Assembly: GCF_001685485.1 (NCBI RefSeq)
Contig: NZ_BDEL01000001.1
Span: 4,127,501-4,191,500, forward strand
Length of the DNA stretch: 64,000 nt
Direction of reading: 5' to 3'
Source: Formosa haliotis
GTDB taxonomy: Bacteria; Bacteroidota; Bacteroidia; Flavobacteriales; Flavobacteriaceae
Every line of letters begins with the position of its first letter. Position 1 is the first letter of the stretch. Shown piece after piece: positions 26,850-38,700 of this stretch. The notes under the pieces are model-generated. The model had not been told where the DNA came from. It saw only the letters and a list, made by a program, of their open reading frames with translations, and made no database searches. The position numbers and the translations under genes were made by a program.

Positions 26850-28694
26850 TTAGCGAATTGAATAACCTTTACCATTCTTAACTAACCATTGCTTTAAAAC
26901 TAAGAGACTCCAAATTGTAGAATACCTATTACTCTTTCTTGACATATGCTCAGCTATAATCCTTTTGGCGGCAGTCTTATTTATTAATGGAATAAGATCC
27001 AAGCCTTCATCGTTTAATTCTGTTAATACATATTCTTTTAACTCATTTCTAAACCATTCAGAGAAAGGCATTGTAAACCCAGATTTAGGTCTGTTAAATA
27101 TATCTTTTGGGACATAATCAAACAATAATTCTTTTAAAATATATTTGGTAACATTATTTTTAAAATCATATTTATAAGATGTAGGTAAAGATCGAGCAAA
27201 TTCAACAATACGATAATCTTGAAGTGGAGCTCTAACTTCTAGAGAATATGCCATAGACGCTCTGTCTACTTTGGTATTAATATCCCAATTTAAATAGGTT
27301 TTTATATCAAAATCAGAAATTCTTTCAAATATATTTTTATCAGTATGAATTAAGTATTTTAACTCTTCGATGTTCTTATATCTATGCGTTAAACTCGAAC
27401 CAGTAATTGAGTTTATATATAAATCGTTAATATCATCAGACATTAGCCAACTTGATATTCTTTGTGTTTTATAATTAGGATATAGATTTAATGCTTTAGC
27501 AGAAAATTTTCTTAAATTTACAGGGATTTTCATAGCTAAATTTGCCGTTTTCATCCATTCGTATCTTTTGTAACCAATAAAATTTTCATCTCCTGCATCA
27601 CCTGAAAGAGCTACTGTTACTCTTGATTTAGTGTGTTTGGACAAAAGCATTGAAGGTATGGCCGAGGAGTCGGCAAAAGGCTCGTCAAAAAAATAACAAA
27701 AATTTTCAATTAAATCTATTCCTTCTTTGTAATTACAGGCAATTGTGTGATGATCTGTGTTTAAATGGTTGGCAACTTGTTCTGCAAATTTGCTTTCATC
27801 AAATCCTTTTTCATTAAATTTTACAGAAAATGTTTTTATTTTACTAGAAGTTGTTTGGGAGGCTATAGCTGATATTAAAGATGAATCTACTCCGCCAGAA
27901 AGAAAAACACCTACAGGTACATCTGCAAATAATCTTGTTTTTACGGCGTCTTTTAATAAAATATTAAGATCTACTTTGGCTTCGGAAAAGCTTCCCTTAT
28001 AAATGTTTTTCGATTGGTAATCGATATCCCAATATTGATTTATTTTAATTGTTCTTGTGCTTAAATCGAAAACAAGTGTATGCCCAGCTTTTAATTTCTT
28101 TATTTCATTAAATATGGAATTGGGGTCAGGAATATTACCCCATGTTAGATAGCTGGAAATAGATTCTTTTGATATTGTTAAATTCGAGTTATGGAGTTGA
28201 ATTGACGATAGCTGGCTAGAAAATTCAAAATCATGGTTTTCTTGATAATAGTAAAAAGGCTTTTGCCCTAATCGATCTCTCGCTCCAAATAACTGATTTT
28301 TATTTTCATCATAAATTACAAAAGCGAACATCCCATTAAAATGGTTAACACAATCTTCTCCATATTCTAAATAGGCAGCACATATGACTTCGGTATCACT
28401 AGCTGTGGAAAATATATGCCCCTTTAATTGAAGTTCTTTCTTTAATATTTTAAAATTAAAAATTTCACCATTGAAAACGATGTGGGTACGTTTATTAAAA
28501 GTTAGAGGTTGATTAGATCTAGGGTCTAAATCTATTATAGAAAGTCTATTATGACCTAATATAACGTTTTTTGATTGAGGAGAGGTAAAGGATTTAAAAC
28601 CCATTTTGTCTGGACCTCGAAAAGAAGCTCTTTTTAGTTTATCTTCTATTTCACTTAGATTATAATGTAATGTAGTTCCGTAAATTCCGCACAT
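26850..28694 (-). CDS. Asparagine synthase-like glutamine amidotransferase
   Basis: The start is set at 28694, not at the longer frame start (28760), because the enzyme needs an N-terminal Cys nucleophile: MCGIYGTTLHYN. This also leaves a 4-base gap after the upstream glycosyltransferase instead of a long overlap. The class II glutaminase domain has RGPDKMGFKSF, LGHNRLSIIDL and FNGEIFNFK. The synthetase domain (about residues 210-610) has PVGVFLSGGVDSSLISAI (PP-loop), KTFSVKFNEKGFDESKFA and LSGDAGDENFIGYKRYEW. The length, about 614 residues, is that of AsnB. Copies in polysaccharide loci are often thought to amidate sugar acids (WbpS-like) or to supply amide groups. Plain asparagine synthesis cannot be excluded. 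Followed immediately by a glycosyltransferase. Confidence 0.9.
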   Translation of the reverse strand: MCGIYGTTLHYNLSEIEDKLKRASFRGPDKMGFKSFTSPQSKNVILGHNRLSIIDLDPRSNQPLTFNKRTHIVFNGEIFNFKILKKELQLKGHIFSTASDTEVICAAYLEYGEDCVNHFNGMFAFVIYDENKNQLFGARDRLGQKPFYYYQENHDFEFSSQLSSIQLHNSNLTISKESISSYLTWGNIPDPNSIFNEIKKLKAGHTLVFDLSTRTIKINQYWDIDYQSKNIYKGSFSEAKVDLNILLKDAVKTRLFADVPVGVFLSGGVDSSLISAIASQTTSSKIKTFSVKFNEKGFDESKFAEQVANHLNTDHHTIACNYKEGIDLIENFCYFFDEPFADSSAIPSMLLSKHTKSRVTVALSGDAGDENFIGYKRYEWMKTANLAMKIPVNLRKFSAKALNLYPNYKTQRISSWLMSDDINDLYINSITGSSLTHRYKNIEELKYLIHTDKNIFERISDFDIKTYLNWDINTKVDRASMAYSLEVRAPLQDYRIVEFARSLPTSYKYDFKNNVTKYILKELLFDYVPKDIFNRPKSGFTMPFSEWFRNELKEYVLTELNDEGLDLIPLINKTAAKRIIAEHMSRKSNRYSTIWSLLVLKQWLVKNGKGYSIR

Positions 28695-28698
28695 AAAT

Positions 28699-29772
28699 TT
28701 ATTGATCGCTTTTAGATTTAAAAACATTTTTATATAATTCAAAATGCTTATCGTAAACATTTTCTATACTAAAATTGTTTTTAGATGTTAGGTAGAGTTT
28801 TTCCGCTTTTAGCATTGATTCTTCAAAATTCTTAACAGTATATACTAATGCATCATTAAATTTTGTTAGAGATATGACTGTAGCATTAGAATCATTCAAA
28901 AAATCTGGTATGCTGCCCACAGGAGTAGTAACTATTGGGAGTTTGTTTGCTGCAGCTTCAATTAAAACTAATGGCATGCCTTCCCATAGCGAAGGAAGTA
29001 TTAAACAATGGGCAGATGAGAGGTACTTTTGTATTTTATTTTGAAATCCATGAAATACAAAATATTTATTTAATCTTTTTTCATCAATTCTTTTTAATAA
29101 TTCAGTTTTCATATTGCCATCACCTACTATATTTATTAAAAAATTAGTTATATCATTTTTTAATAAATGTTCTGCAGAGGAAATAAGAAATAAAGGGTTT
29201 TTAGGCGTATTTAGTCTACCTAGAAAAAGGAAATTAAAGGTTTCTTTAGTTTCATATGTTCTGGGTTGTTTGTTTGCTAAATTTTTGAAATCAACCCCAT
29301 TTGGGATGATTTTATTGTTTTTTAGATACCACTTTTTGGAATTATCACTAAAAATAATATCTACTTCCCTTATTTTTTTTGTTAAAAACAGAAATGATCT
29401 TCTATTTATGGACGCGACTTCATTTGTGTGTATCGTAAATATTATAGGAATTTTATTCAAATATTTTATTTTATATAGCACACCTAAGAATACACTATGA
29501 AATTGATGACAATGAAAAATAACATTTTTTAAATTGCCTATAACTTGGTGTAAATTTTCAAGTCCTTTAAATAAGCTTTTGTTCTTAAATGAATTTATAT
29601 TCAAGAAGTGAACTTCAATATTATTTTCGTTAAATTTATGCTTAAGAGTATCAACATGCGATAAAGAGAAAACTATTGTTCTTATACTTTTATTGCTCTG
29701 TTTAGCTAATTGTAATACCATTTGCTCAGCTCCTCCTCCTGCTAGGCTGCTAGATAAATGTACTATTATCAT
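28699..29772 (-). CDS. Glycosyltransferase family 4
   Basis: This 357-residue GT-B enzyme has the N-terminal HLSSSLAGGGAEQMVLQLAK glycine loop and the C-terminal donor-binding part: FNFLFLGRLNTPKNPLFLI, INIVGDGNMKTELLKR, FVFHGFQNKIQKYLSSAH and SLWEGMPLVLIEAAANKLP (E-x7-E). It ends 4 bases before the asparagine-synthase-like start. A gap of 186 AT-rich bases (29773-29958) separates it from the Wzy-like gene upstream. The substrate is not predictable from sequence. It is probably one of four transferases that build the exopolysaccharide repeat unit, suggesting a repeat of roughly five sugars including the initiating residue (inference). Confidence 0.9.
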   Translation of the reverse strand: MIIVHLSSSLAGGGAEQMVLQLAKQSNKSIRTIVFSLSHVDTLKHKFNENNIEVHFLNINSFKNKSLFKGLENLHQVIGNLKNVIFHCHQFHSVFLGVLYKIKYLNKIPIIFTIHTNEVASINRRSFLFLTKKIREVDIIFSDNSKKWYLKNNKIIPNGVDFKNLANKQPRTYETKETFNFLFLGRLNTPKNPLFLISSAEHLLKNDITNFLINIVGDGNMKTELLKRIDEKRLNKYFVFHGFQNKIQKYLSSAHCLILPSLWEGMPLVLIEAAANKLPIVTTPVGSIPDFLNDSNATVISLTKFNDALVYTVKNFEESMLKAEKLYLTSKNNFSIENVYDKHFELYKNVFKSKSDQ

Positions 29773-29958
29773 AAAGTAAATTGGTTATTATCTGATTAAT
29801 GTTTTTTGATTCAACATAGCGAAAAAACTAGATAGGTTAAATATAAATAAAATTGATAGAATAATACTTCGTATTAAGCTTAATAATTAACTAATATATT
29901 GATGTTTATTAATGAACTAATTAATTTAGTTAAATTAATATTACGATTTAATATTTAA

Positions 29959-31065
29959 TTAGCGAGATTCATTTTTTGTGGTTACGATTTCATTTCTAGT
30001 ATTTAAAGAAATAAAAAGCCATAAAGAAATAAAAGTAACATGATTTATTGTATCAAAATTATGATTAGTCAGATGTACTGCAATAATAACAAGTGTGGTT
30101 AAGAATAGGTATACTTCATTTTTTATACTTTTTAAACTTTTATAAAGCATGAATAAATAAATACAGATAAACAAGAAGAAGGGGATTAAACCACCTTCAC
30201 CTAATATTCTCAAATAATTATTATGTACCCCAACTCCATTTTTTTCGCCAATCGAAAAAGATTTATATCCATTACCAAAAGTTATTGAATTAAAAATTTG
30301 ATCATAATATAATGACCATGTTTGAGTCCTAGAGTCTTCGTTTATTTGAGAAGAATTTATAACATTGTTGTTAAATATATTTTCTAAGAGAGAAAGTCGT
30401 TCGGTATTTAATTTTAATATAGAAGCAAAGCTTAAAAATAATAATATTGATCCGAGACCTAATATTAATATTTTAATGTTTTTTCTGTTTTGAAGAATTG
30501 AAAATAATACTATTATTAACCATAGTAAGAAAAATGTTCTAGAGAATGTTAAAGCTCCACTAACCGTAAAAATAAAAAAACATATTAATTTCCATTTTTC
30601 TACTTTTAAAGAAAAAGAGAGTGCGCAACCTATTAAACAAACAAAACCTGCTGAATTAGGATCCAAATAAAAACCACTATATCTACCATAATCCATTGGA
30701 AAAAAAATAGCATTTATAACAATACTAATAGCTCCTAATATAAAGAATATAATAAGTTCTTTATTGCTAGTTTGTCTTGCTACTTCTGTACTGCAAACAA
30801 TAAGTAGGATATATTTAAAAAAATCAATATAATAATATTTTTCGTCATCAACGTTAATTACTCCCGAGATAGTAAAATAAGAAATAGCAAATATTATAAA
30901 AACCCATATGGGCTTGTTCTTAGGGTTGATTAAATAAAAGGTCAATAAAAGGAAGAAACTTAAATAACTAAAAAAACTACCTAGAGAGTCTCCAAAGCAA
31001 ACAAGAATAATACTAGGTATATTACATATTAAAAATAGTAGTATAATATATCTGAAAAACTTCAT
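29959..31065 (-). CDS. Wzy-like O-antigen/exopolysaccharide polymerase
   Basis: This 368-residue integral membrane protein has about ten hydrophobic helices and a larger extracytoplasmic loop (about residues 225-285). It has the features expected of an O-antigen ligase/polymerase (PF04932-like): YSGFYLDPNSAGFVCLIGC, SGALTFSRTFFLLWLIIVLF and GVGVHNNYLRILGEGGLIPF with the conserved HNNYL. Wzy proteins join flipped lipid-linked repeat units in the periplasm. Position between the flippase gene (1-base gap) and glycosyltransferases supports the polymerase role over a ligase. Sequence conservation in this family is low, so the call depends on topology, the HNNYL motif and context. Confidence 0.85.
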   Translation of the reverse strand: MKFFRYIILLFLICNIPSIILVCFGDSLGSFFSYLSFFLLLTFYLINPKNKPIWVFIIFAISYFTISGVINVDDEKYYYIDFFKYILLIVCSTEVARQTSNKELIIFFILGAISIVINAIFFPMDYGRYSGFYLDPNSAGFVCLIGCALSFSLKVEKWKLICFFIFTVSGALTFSRTFFLLWLIIVLFSILQNRKNIKILILGLGSILLFLSFASILKLNTERLSLLENIFNNNVINSSQINEDSRTQTWSLYYDQIFNSITFGNGYKSFSIGEKNGVGVHNNYLRILGEGGLIPFFLFICIYLFMLYKSLKSIKNEVYLFLTTLVIIAVHLTNHNFDTINHVTFISLWLFISLNTRNEIVTTKNESR

Positions 31066-31066
31066 G

Positions 31067-32407
31067 TTATATAATTTTTAATTTATTCAAATGTTTAATA
31101 TAAATGTATAAAATAATACTATTGGTTGCAGAAACAATTGATGTAGAGAGAGCCAATCCGAAAACACCAAGTATGTTAACCAAATAATAGTTTAGAATTA
31201 TATTTAAAATCAAGCTAAAAATGGCTGCAATAGCCATAAAATTATTTTTATTAATTGATGTTAAAAACCTAACCATAATTATTCCTGAAATATAAGCAGG
31301 TATTTGTAATAAATACATTTGCTGAATTTTAGATACAATTAATGTGTCTGCATTGGTAAAGGCATTTCTTTCAAAAATTAGGGAGATAATAGGAGTAGAT
31401 ATTATTATAAGCAATATAGAAATTAAAGAACTACTAACCACTATAATCTTTAAAATTTTATTTAGTTTAATATAATTTCCATTTGGGTCATTTGTCGCAT
31501 TTTTTGAAAAATAAGGTAATAGTACGTTACCTAGAGCTATTGTAGCTATTCCGATAGCAAACATTGGTATTTTAACACCATAATTTAACGCAGCAATTGA
31601 TCCTATTATTAGTTGAGCTGCAAAATATTGATCTACAACTTGGTTTAGTCCTGAAAATAAATTGGAAGTTAATTTAGCAGGTAGTTGTTTAAATAGCATT
31701 GTGATATTACTTGAAGTTAAATCGGGTTTTTTTAAATGAATTATGTTTCTTCTAAAAGAAACAATCGACAGGAAAATAAAATTTAAAATACTACCTAACA
31801 ATGTAGATAGAGCCAATACTGTCGGCCCTAATTCCTCTTTAAAGAATAATAAACTTATTATTATTGTAATTGGTATAAAGATTGAACCTATAGAAGAAAA
31901 GGTAAATTCATTATCTATGGTTAACAATCCACTTAATAAAGATGAAAGTCCCCAAAAAATAATACTAGGAATAATATAGTATAATTGAATTTTAATTAAT
32001 TCATAGTAAGCTACTGTATGTCCTTTAAAGAAAAGTTCTAAATAGACGTCAGTAGTTAATAATGCTATAATGCAAAAAAATAAAGAAATACCAACTGTTA
32101 TAATAAAGCAAGAACTTTGAAAGGCGCCTATATCTGTTGATTTTTCTTTTTCTAAAACATAATTAGGAATAAATACACTCTTAAAACCACTTAAAAAAAT
32201 ATTACTGATTAATCCAGGAATTAAAATAGCAATATAAAAAGTGTCTAATAATTCGGATATTCCAAAATTATTAGCGATAACTATTTCTTTAAAAAATCCA
32301 ATTCCCTTTACTAATAAAGTTGTAAGAGCAACTATTAGAATATTTATTAAGGTTGCATTTTTTAAAATGGATCTAATAAATCTAGAGTATTTAAATTTGA
32401 ATGTCAA
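31067..32407 (-). CDS. MurJ/MviN-like lipid-linked repeat-unit flippase (Wzx role)
   Basis: This 446-residue MOP-superfamily protein has about 12-14 membrane helices. The N-terminal part (TTLLVKGIGFFKEIVIANNF, GISELLDTFYIAILIPGLIS, FKSVFIPNYVLEKEKS) resembles MurJ/MviN more than classical Wzx. Placement as the first gene of the exopolysaccharide operon, ahead of the polymerase, indicates it flips the undecaprenyl-linked repeat unit of this polymer. MviN-like proteins are often used as Wzx in Bacteroidota polysaccharide loci, and a second chromosomal MurJ would handle lipid II. The start at 32407 follows a long AT-rich leader shared with the divergent lyase gene. Confidence 0.85.
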   Translation of the reverse strand: MTFKFKYSRFIRSILKNATLINILIVALTTLLVKGIGFFKEIVIANNFGISELLDTFYIAILIPGLISNIFLSGFKSVFIPNYVLEKEKSTDIGAFQSSCFIITVGISLFFCIIALLTTDVYLELFFKGHTVAYYELIKIQLYYIIPSIIFWGLSSLLSGLLTIDNEFTFSSIGSIFIPITIIISLLFFKEELGPTVLALSTLLGSILNFIFLSIVSFRRNIIHLKKPDLTSSNITMLFKQLPAKLTSNLFSGLNQVVDQYFAAQLIIGSIAALNYGVKIPMFAIGIATIALGNVLLPYFSKNATNDPNGNYIKLNKILKIIVVSSSLISILLIIISTPIISLIFERNAFTNADTLIVSKIQQMYLLQIPAYISGIIMVRFLTSINKNNFMAIAAIFSLILNIILNYYLVNILGVFGLALSTSIVSATNSIILYIYIKHLNKLKII

Positions 32408-32718
32408 CGGTTTTTTATTGAATGTTTAAATATAGATAATTATAAGTTTTGTAAATGAATTTAGTAAATTATTTTTTTTGTAAGAGTTTTTTTCTAAATG
32501 TTAAAATTTAGTGTAGTTATAATCTAAATTTCAGATGTCAACGTATTTAACATGTAGAGAATAAACCTAGCGTAAGGTTTTTCTTTCGTAAAATTTTTAT
32601 TGAAAGAAAAACACTTCAAATTAGTGTTTTTGTCTTCAAATAGTGTTTTTAGTCGTTTTTTGTTTAATGAAAAGTGATTAAATTAGTTTAATTAATAAGC
32701 CCCAAATCTATTAATAAA
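32408..32718. promoter_or_regulatory. Divergent control region between flippase and lyase genes, with nested repeats
   Basis: This 311-base gap holds the start regions of the exopolysaccharide operon (minus) and the giant lyase gene (plus). At 32578-32587 and 32602-32611 are perfect 10-base inverted arms (TTTTTCTTTC and GAAAGAAAAA). At 32607-32615 and 32623-32631 are perfect 9-base arms (AAAAACACT and AGTGTTTTT). From 32614 to 32654 the same 20-21 base sequence occurs twice in tandem with two small differences (CTTCAAATTAGTG and CTTCAAATAGTG, both ending in AGTC or TGTC). The clustering suggests a regulator-binding or RNA-folding region. No perfect TAnnTTTG box was found; TAGTTTAA at 32684-32691 preceded by TTTTTTG is the closest match. 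Confidence 0.5.
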
Positions 32719-35700
32719 ATGAAATATTTTTTCAGGTTACATAGTTATGTAACTAATCAACATTTACTAAAAAAAGTATTAATTGCCGTCTTTATATTCT
32801 TTAACCTTAATTTATTTTCTCAACAATTAGCATTTCCCTCAGCTCAAGGATTTGGAAAATACGCAATTGGAGGTAGAGGAGGAAAGGTTATTAAAGTTAC
32901 CAATTTGAATGATAGTGGTTTCGGAAGCCTTAGGGCAGCTCTTGAATCCTCAGGAGCCAGAACTATTGTTTTTGAAGTTGGAGGAATAATTACACTTAAG
33001 CAAAATATATATATTAAAAGTGGTAATCTTACAATTGCGGGACAGACAGCTCCTGGTGACGGAATTTTAATAAAAGGAGGAATGATTCAAATAGAAGCTT
33101 CAGATATAGTTATACGTTTTTTAAGATTTAGACCGGGTGCAGGCGCCCCGGACGGAATTGATGCTCTTAGTTTAACTGCTTGGAGTGGTAAAAAAGTAGA
33201 AAAAGTTATTATTGATCATTGTTCTATTAGTTGGGGAATTGATGAAAATTTTAATATGCGAGGTGTAAACGGTGGAGTTATCCAAAGTGTAACTCTTCAA
33301 AATTCAATAATATCAGAATGCGGTTACGGTGCTTTAGGTTTCTCTGGAACATCAGACGTTACATTTTATAATAATTTATTTGCTCATAATGGGGAAAGAA
33401 ATGTTAGAAGTAATTATCCTGAAAGCGGAAAGTTTGATTTTGAACTTATAAATAATTTAATTTATGGTTTTCGCTATGCTACTGTTCCAAGTTTAGGATC
33501 TAAATTCACAGTTATTAATAACATATATAAAGCTTCTAATCAAGTTTCTATTTCTTCTGGAGCAATAGTTGAAGGTACTTCTGCTGGTCAAGGAAATGTG
33601 TCTGATACTTATGCTTATATAAAAGGGAATATTATTAATTCAGGTTTAAAAGAATACAATTCAGCATTAACTCCATATATAAAGGGGAATTATTATAAAA
33701 CTTCAGGAATAAATCCATCAACAGCTACTACATTAGAATCAAAATTATTAGATAATGTAGGAAGTAGTTATCCAAATAGAGATGAAGTAGACAAAAGAAT
33801 AGTTGATCAATACAAATCAGGGACAGGTACTTTGTTGAAGTCTGGTACTTTTCCCAATATAAAGGGAGGAACTCCTTTAAAAGATACGGATAATGATGGG
33901 ATGCCTGATAGCTGGGAAATAGAAATGGGATTAGATATTAATGATCCTACCGATAGAAATATTGTTAATAGTGATGGTTATACAAACTTAGAATGGTATT
34001 TAAACGGTATTAATTCGGACAATTCCCCTCAACCATCTCTAGAAGTCAACGCTGGAGAAGATCAAACTATCTGCGAAGAGGAATCTGTGATATTAAAAGC
34101 AACTGGGGCTTCGACTTACGAGTGGAGTACTGGTGAAAAAACACAAAGTATTACAGTTAAGCCTACTAAAACTACAACTTATACGGTTACAGGAAAAGAT
34201 GCTTCAGGAAATACAGATACAGATGAAGTTAAAGTTACAGTAAATGAAATACCAACTGTTAGTGCTGGTGATGATGTTACGACCTGTGAAGATCAAGCAG
34301 TAGAACTAACCGCAACAGGTTCAGGTACTTTTAAATGGAGTACAGGAGAAACCTCGAAAACCATTACGGTTCAACCCGATAAAACAACTACGTACACAGT
34401 TACCGCATCCAACGGAACATGTTCAAGTTCCGATGATGTCAAGGTAACTGTGTCACCCAGGCAAACGGTTAACGCCGGGAGCGATAAAACAATAGGTTTA
34501 GGTGAAAGCACTACGCTGTCAGTAACTGGTACAGGTTCTATAAAATGGAGTACTGGAGAAACTACGCGCGAGATTACAGTTTCACCCACTCGTACAACTA
34601 ATTATACGGTAACAGTTACCCAAAATGGATGTGAATCCCAGGATCAGGTTCGTGTAATAGTTCAAGCTATTTCAATTGAAGCTGATGCTGGAGACGATCA
34701 AACAATTTGTGAAGGTGAAACAGTAACCTTAACGGCAAACGGCGGATCATCTTATACTTGGAGTACAGGCGAAACATCAAAAAGCATCACGGTTAGTCCA
34801 AAATCTACAACGACCTATTCAGTAGAAGTAAAAGAAGGATCAGCTACAGCCACAGCAGAAGTTACAGTAAATGTAAACGCTCTACCAACAGCCAATGCAG
34901 GCGCGAATCAAACTATCGAGCAAGGCGAAAGTGTAACCCTTAGTGCAACTGGCGGAAGCCGATACAAGTGGAATACTGGAGCAACAACTCAAAACATCAC
35001 AGTTAGTCCGAACACGACAACAACCTATACGGTAGAAGTATTTAATGCGAACGACTGTTCCGATACAGATCAGGTAAGAGTCACGGTAAACGCTACAAAA
35101 CTGGAAGCTGATGCTGGAGACGATCAAACCATTTGTGAAGGTGAAACAGTAACCTTAACTGCAAGTGGCGGATCATCATTCATCTGGAATACAGGAGAGA
35201 CTTCAAAAAGCATCACGGTTAGTCCAAAATCTACAACGACCTATTCAGTAGAAGTAAAAGAAGGCTCAGCTACCGCCACAGCAGAAGTAACGGTAAATGT
35301 AAACGCTTTACCAACAGCCAATGCAGGTGCGAATCAAACTATCGAGCAAGGCGAAAGTGTAACCCTTAGTGCAACTGGTGGAAGCAGATACAAGTGGAAT
35401 ACCGGAGCAACAACTCAAAACATCACAGTTAGTCCGAATACGACAACGACCTATACGGTTGAAGTGTTTAATGCTAATGATTGTTCGGATACAGATCAGG
35501 TAAGAGTTACGGTAAACGCTACAAAACTAGAAGCCGATGCTGGAGACGATCAAACAATTTGTGAAGGCGAAACCGTAACCTTAACAGCAAGCGGCGGATC
35601 ATCATTCATCTGGAATACAGGAGAGACTTCAAAAAGCATCACAGTAAGTCCAAAGTCTACAACCACTTATTCAGTAGAAGTAAAAGAAGGATCAGCTACA

Positions 35701-38700
35701 GCCACAGCAGAAGTAACGGTAAATGTAAACGCTTTACCAACAGCCAATGCAGGTGCGAATCAAACTATCGAGCAAGGCGAAAGTGTAACCCTTAGTGCAA
35801 CTGGTGGAAGCAGATACAAGTGGAATACCGGAGCAACAACTCAAAATATAACTGTTAGTCCGAACACGACAACCACCTATACGGTAGAAGTATTTAATGC
35901 GAACGACTGTTCCGATACAGATCAGGTAAGAGTTACGGTAAACGCTACAAAATTAGAAGCCGATGCTGGAGACGATCAAACAATTTGTGAAGGCGAAACC
36001 GTAACCTTAACAGCAAGCGGCGGATCATCATTCATCTGGAACACAGGAGAGACTTCAAAAAGCATCACAGTAAGTCCAAAGTCTACAACCACTTATTCAG
36101 TAGAAGTAAAAGAAGGATCAGCTACAGCCACAGCAGAAGTAACGGTAAATGTAAACGCTTTACCAACAGCCAATGCAGGTGCGAATCAAACTATCGAGCA
36201 AGGGGAAAGTGTAACCCTTAGTGCAACTGGCGGAAGCCGTTACAAGTGGAATACCGGAGCAACGACTCAAAACATCACAGTAAGTCCGAACACGACAACA
36301 ACCTATACGGTTGAGGTGTTTAATGAGAACGACTGTTCGGACACGGATCAGGTTCGTGTAATAGTTCAAGCTATTTCTATTGAAGCCGATGCTGGAGACG
36401 ATCAAACAATTTGTGAAGGTGAAACCGTAACCTTAACTGCAAGCGGCGGATCATCTTTCATCTGGAATACAGGTGAAACGTCAAAAAGCATCACGGTTAG
36501 TCCAAAATCTACAACCACTTATTCAGTAGAAGTAAAAGAAGGCTCAGCCACAGCCACAGCAGAAGTAACGGTAAATGTAAATGCTTTACCAACAGCCAAT
36601 GCAGGTGCGAATCAAACAATCGAGCAAGGCGAAAGTGTAACCCTTAGTGCAACTGGTGGAAGCCGATACAAGTGGAATACCGGAGCAACGACTCAAAACA
36701 TCACAGTAAGTCCGAACACGACAACAACCTATACGGTTGAGGTGTTTAATGAGAACGACTGTTCGGACACGGATCAGGTTCGTGTAATAGTTCAAGCTAT
36801 TTCTATTGAAGCCGATGCTGGAGACGATCAAACAATTTGTGAAGGTGAAACCGTAACCTTAACTGCAAGCGGCGGATCATCTTTCATCTGGAATACAGGT
36901 GAAACGTCAAAAAGCATCACGGTTAGTCCAAAATCTACAACCACTTATTCAGTAGAAGTAAAAGAAGGCTCAGTTACCGCCACAGCAGAAGTAACGATAA
37001 ATGTAAACGCTTTACCAACAGCCAATGCAGGCGCGAATCAAACTATCGAGCAAGGCGAAAGTGTTACCCTTAGTGCTACTGGCGGAAGCCGTTACAAGTG
37101 GAATACCGGAGCAACAACTCAAAACATCACAGTTAGCCCGAACACAACAACAACCTATACGGTTGAGGTGTTTAATGCGAACGACTGTTCCGATACCGAT
37201 CAGGTAAGAGTTACGGTAAACGCTACAAAACTAGAAGCTGATGCTGGAGACGATCAAACCATTTGTGAAGGCGAAACAGTAACCTTAACTGCAAGTGGTG
37301 GATCAGCATACATCTGGAATACAGGAGAGACTTCAAAGAGTATAACGGTAAGTCCAAAATCTACAACCACATATTCAGTAGAAGTAAAAGAAGGCTCAGC
37401 CACAGCCACAGCAGAAGTAACGGTAAACGTAAACGCTTTACCAACAGCCAATGCAGGCGCGAATCAAACTATCGAGCAAGGCGAAAGTGTTACCCTTAGT
37501 GCTACTGGCGGAAGCCGTTACAAGTGGAATACCGGAGCAACAACTCAAAACATCACAGTTAGTCCGAACACGACAACAACCTATACGGTTGAGGTGTTTA
37601 ATGCTAATGATTGTTCGGATACGGATCAGGTAAGAGTTACGGTAAACGCAACAAAACTAGAAGCTGATGCTGGAGACGATCAAACGATATGTGAAGGGGA
37701 AACCGTAACTTTAACTGCAAGCGGCGGATCATCATTCATCTGGAATACAGGTGAAACGTCAAAAAGCATCACGGTTAGTCCAAAATCTACAACGACCTAT
37801 TCAGTAGAAGTAAAAGAAGGCTCAGCCACAGCTACAGCAGAAGTAACGATAAATGTAAACGCTTTACCAACAGCCAATGCAGGCGCGAATCAAACTATCG
37901 AGCAAGGCGAAAGTGTAACCCTTAGTGCAACTGGTGGAAGCCGATACAAGTGGAATACCGGAGCAACAACTCAAAATATAACTGTTAGTCCGAACACGAC
38001 AACCACCTATACGGTTGAGGTGTTTAATGCGAACGACTGTTCCGATACCGATCAGGTAAGAGTTACGGTAAACGCTACAAAACTGGAAGCTGATGCTGGA
38101 GACGATCAAACCATTTGTGAAGGCGAAACAGTAACCTTAACTGCAAGCGGCGGATCATCTTTCATCTGGAATACAGGCGAAACATCAAAGAGCATCACGG
38201 TAAGTCCAAAATCTACAACGACCTATTCAGTAGAAGTAAAAGAAGGGTCAGCGACAGCCACAGCAGAAGTAACGGTAAATGTAAATGCTTTACCAACAGC
38301 CAATGCAGGTGCGAATCAAACTATCGAGCAAGGCGAAAGTGTAACCCTTAGTGCAACTGGTGGAAGCCGATACAAGTGGAATACCGGAGCAACGACTCAA
38401 AACATCACAGTTAGTCCGAACACGACAACAACCTATACGGTAGAAGTGTTTAATGCGAACGACTGTTCAGATACCGATCAGGTAAGAGTTACGGTAAACG
38501 CTACAAAACTAGAAGCTGATGCTGGAGACGATCAAACAATTTGTGAAGGCGAAACCGTAACCTTAACCGCAAGTGGCGGATCATCATTCATCTGGAATAC
38601 AGGCGAAACGTCAAAGAGTATTACGGTTAGTCCAAAATCTACAACGACTTATTCTGTTGAGGTGGCAAATGCAACGTCAAGAGCTACTGCAGAGGTGACA

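Noticed and set aside
34371..38109. Minus-strand and out-of-frame plus-strand frames within the lyase repeats
   Set aside because: They recur every 426 bases along with the repeat unit, so they are by-products of the array and not genes.
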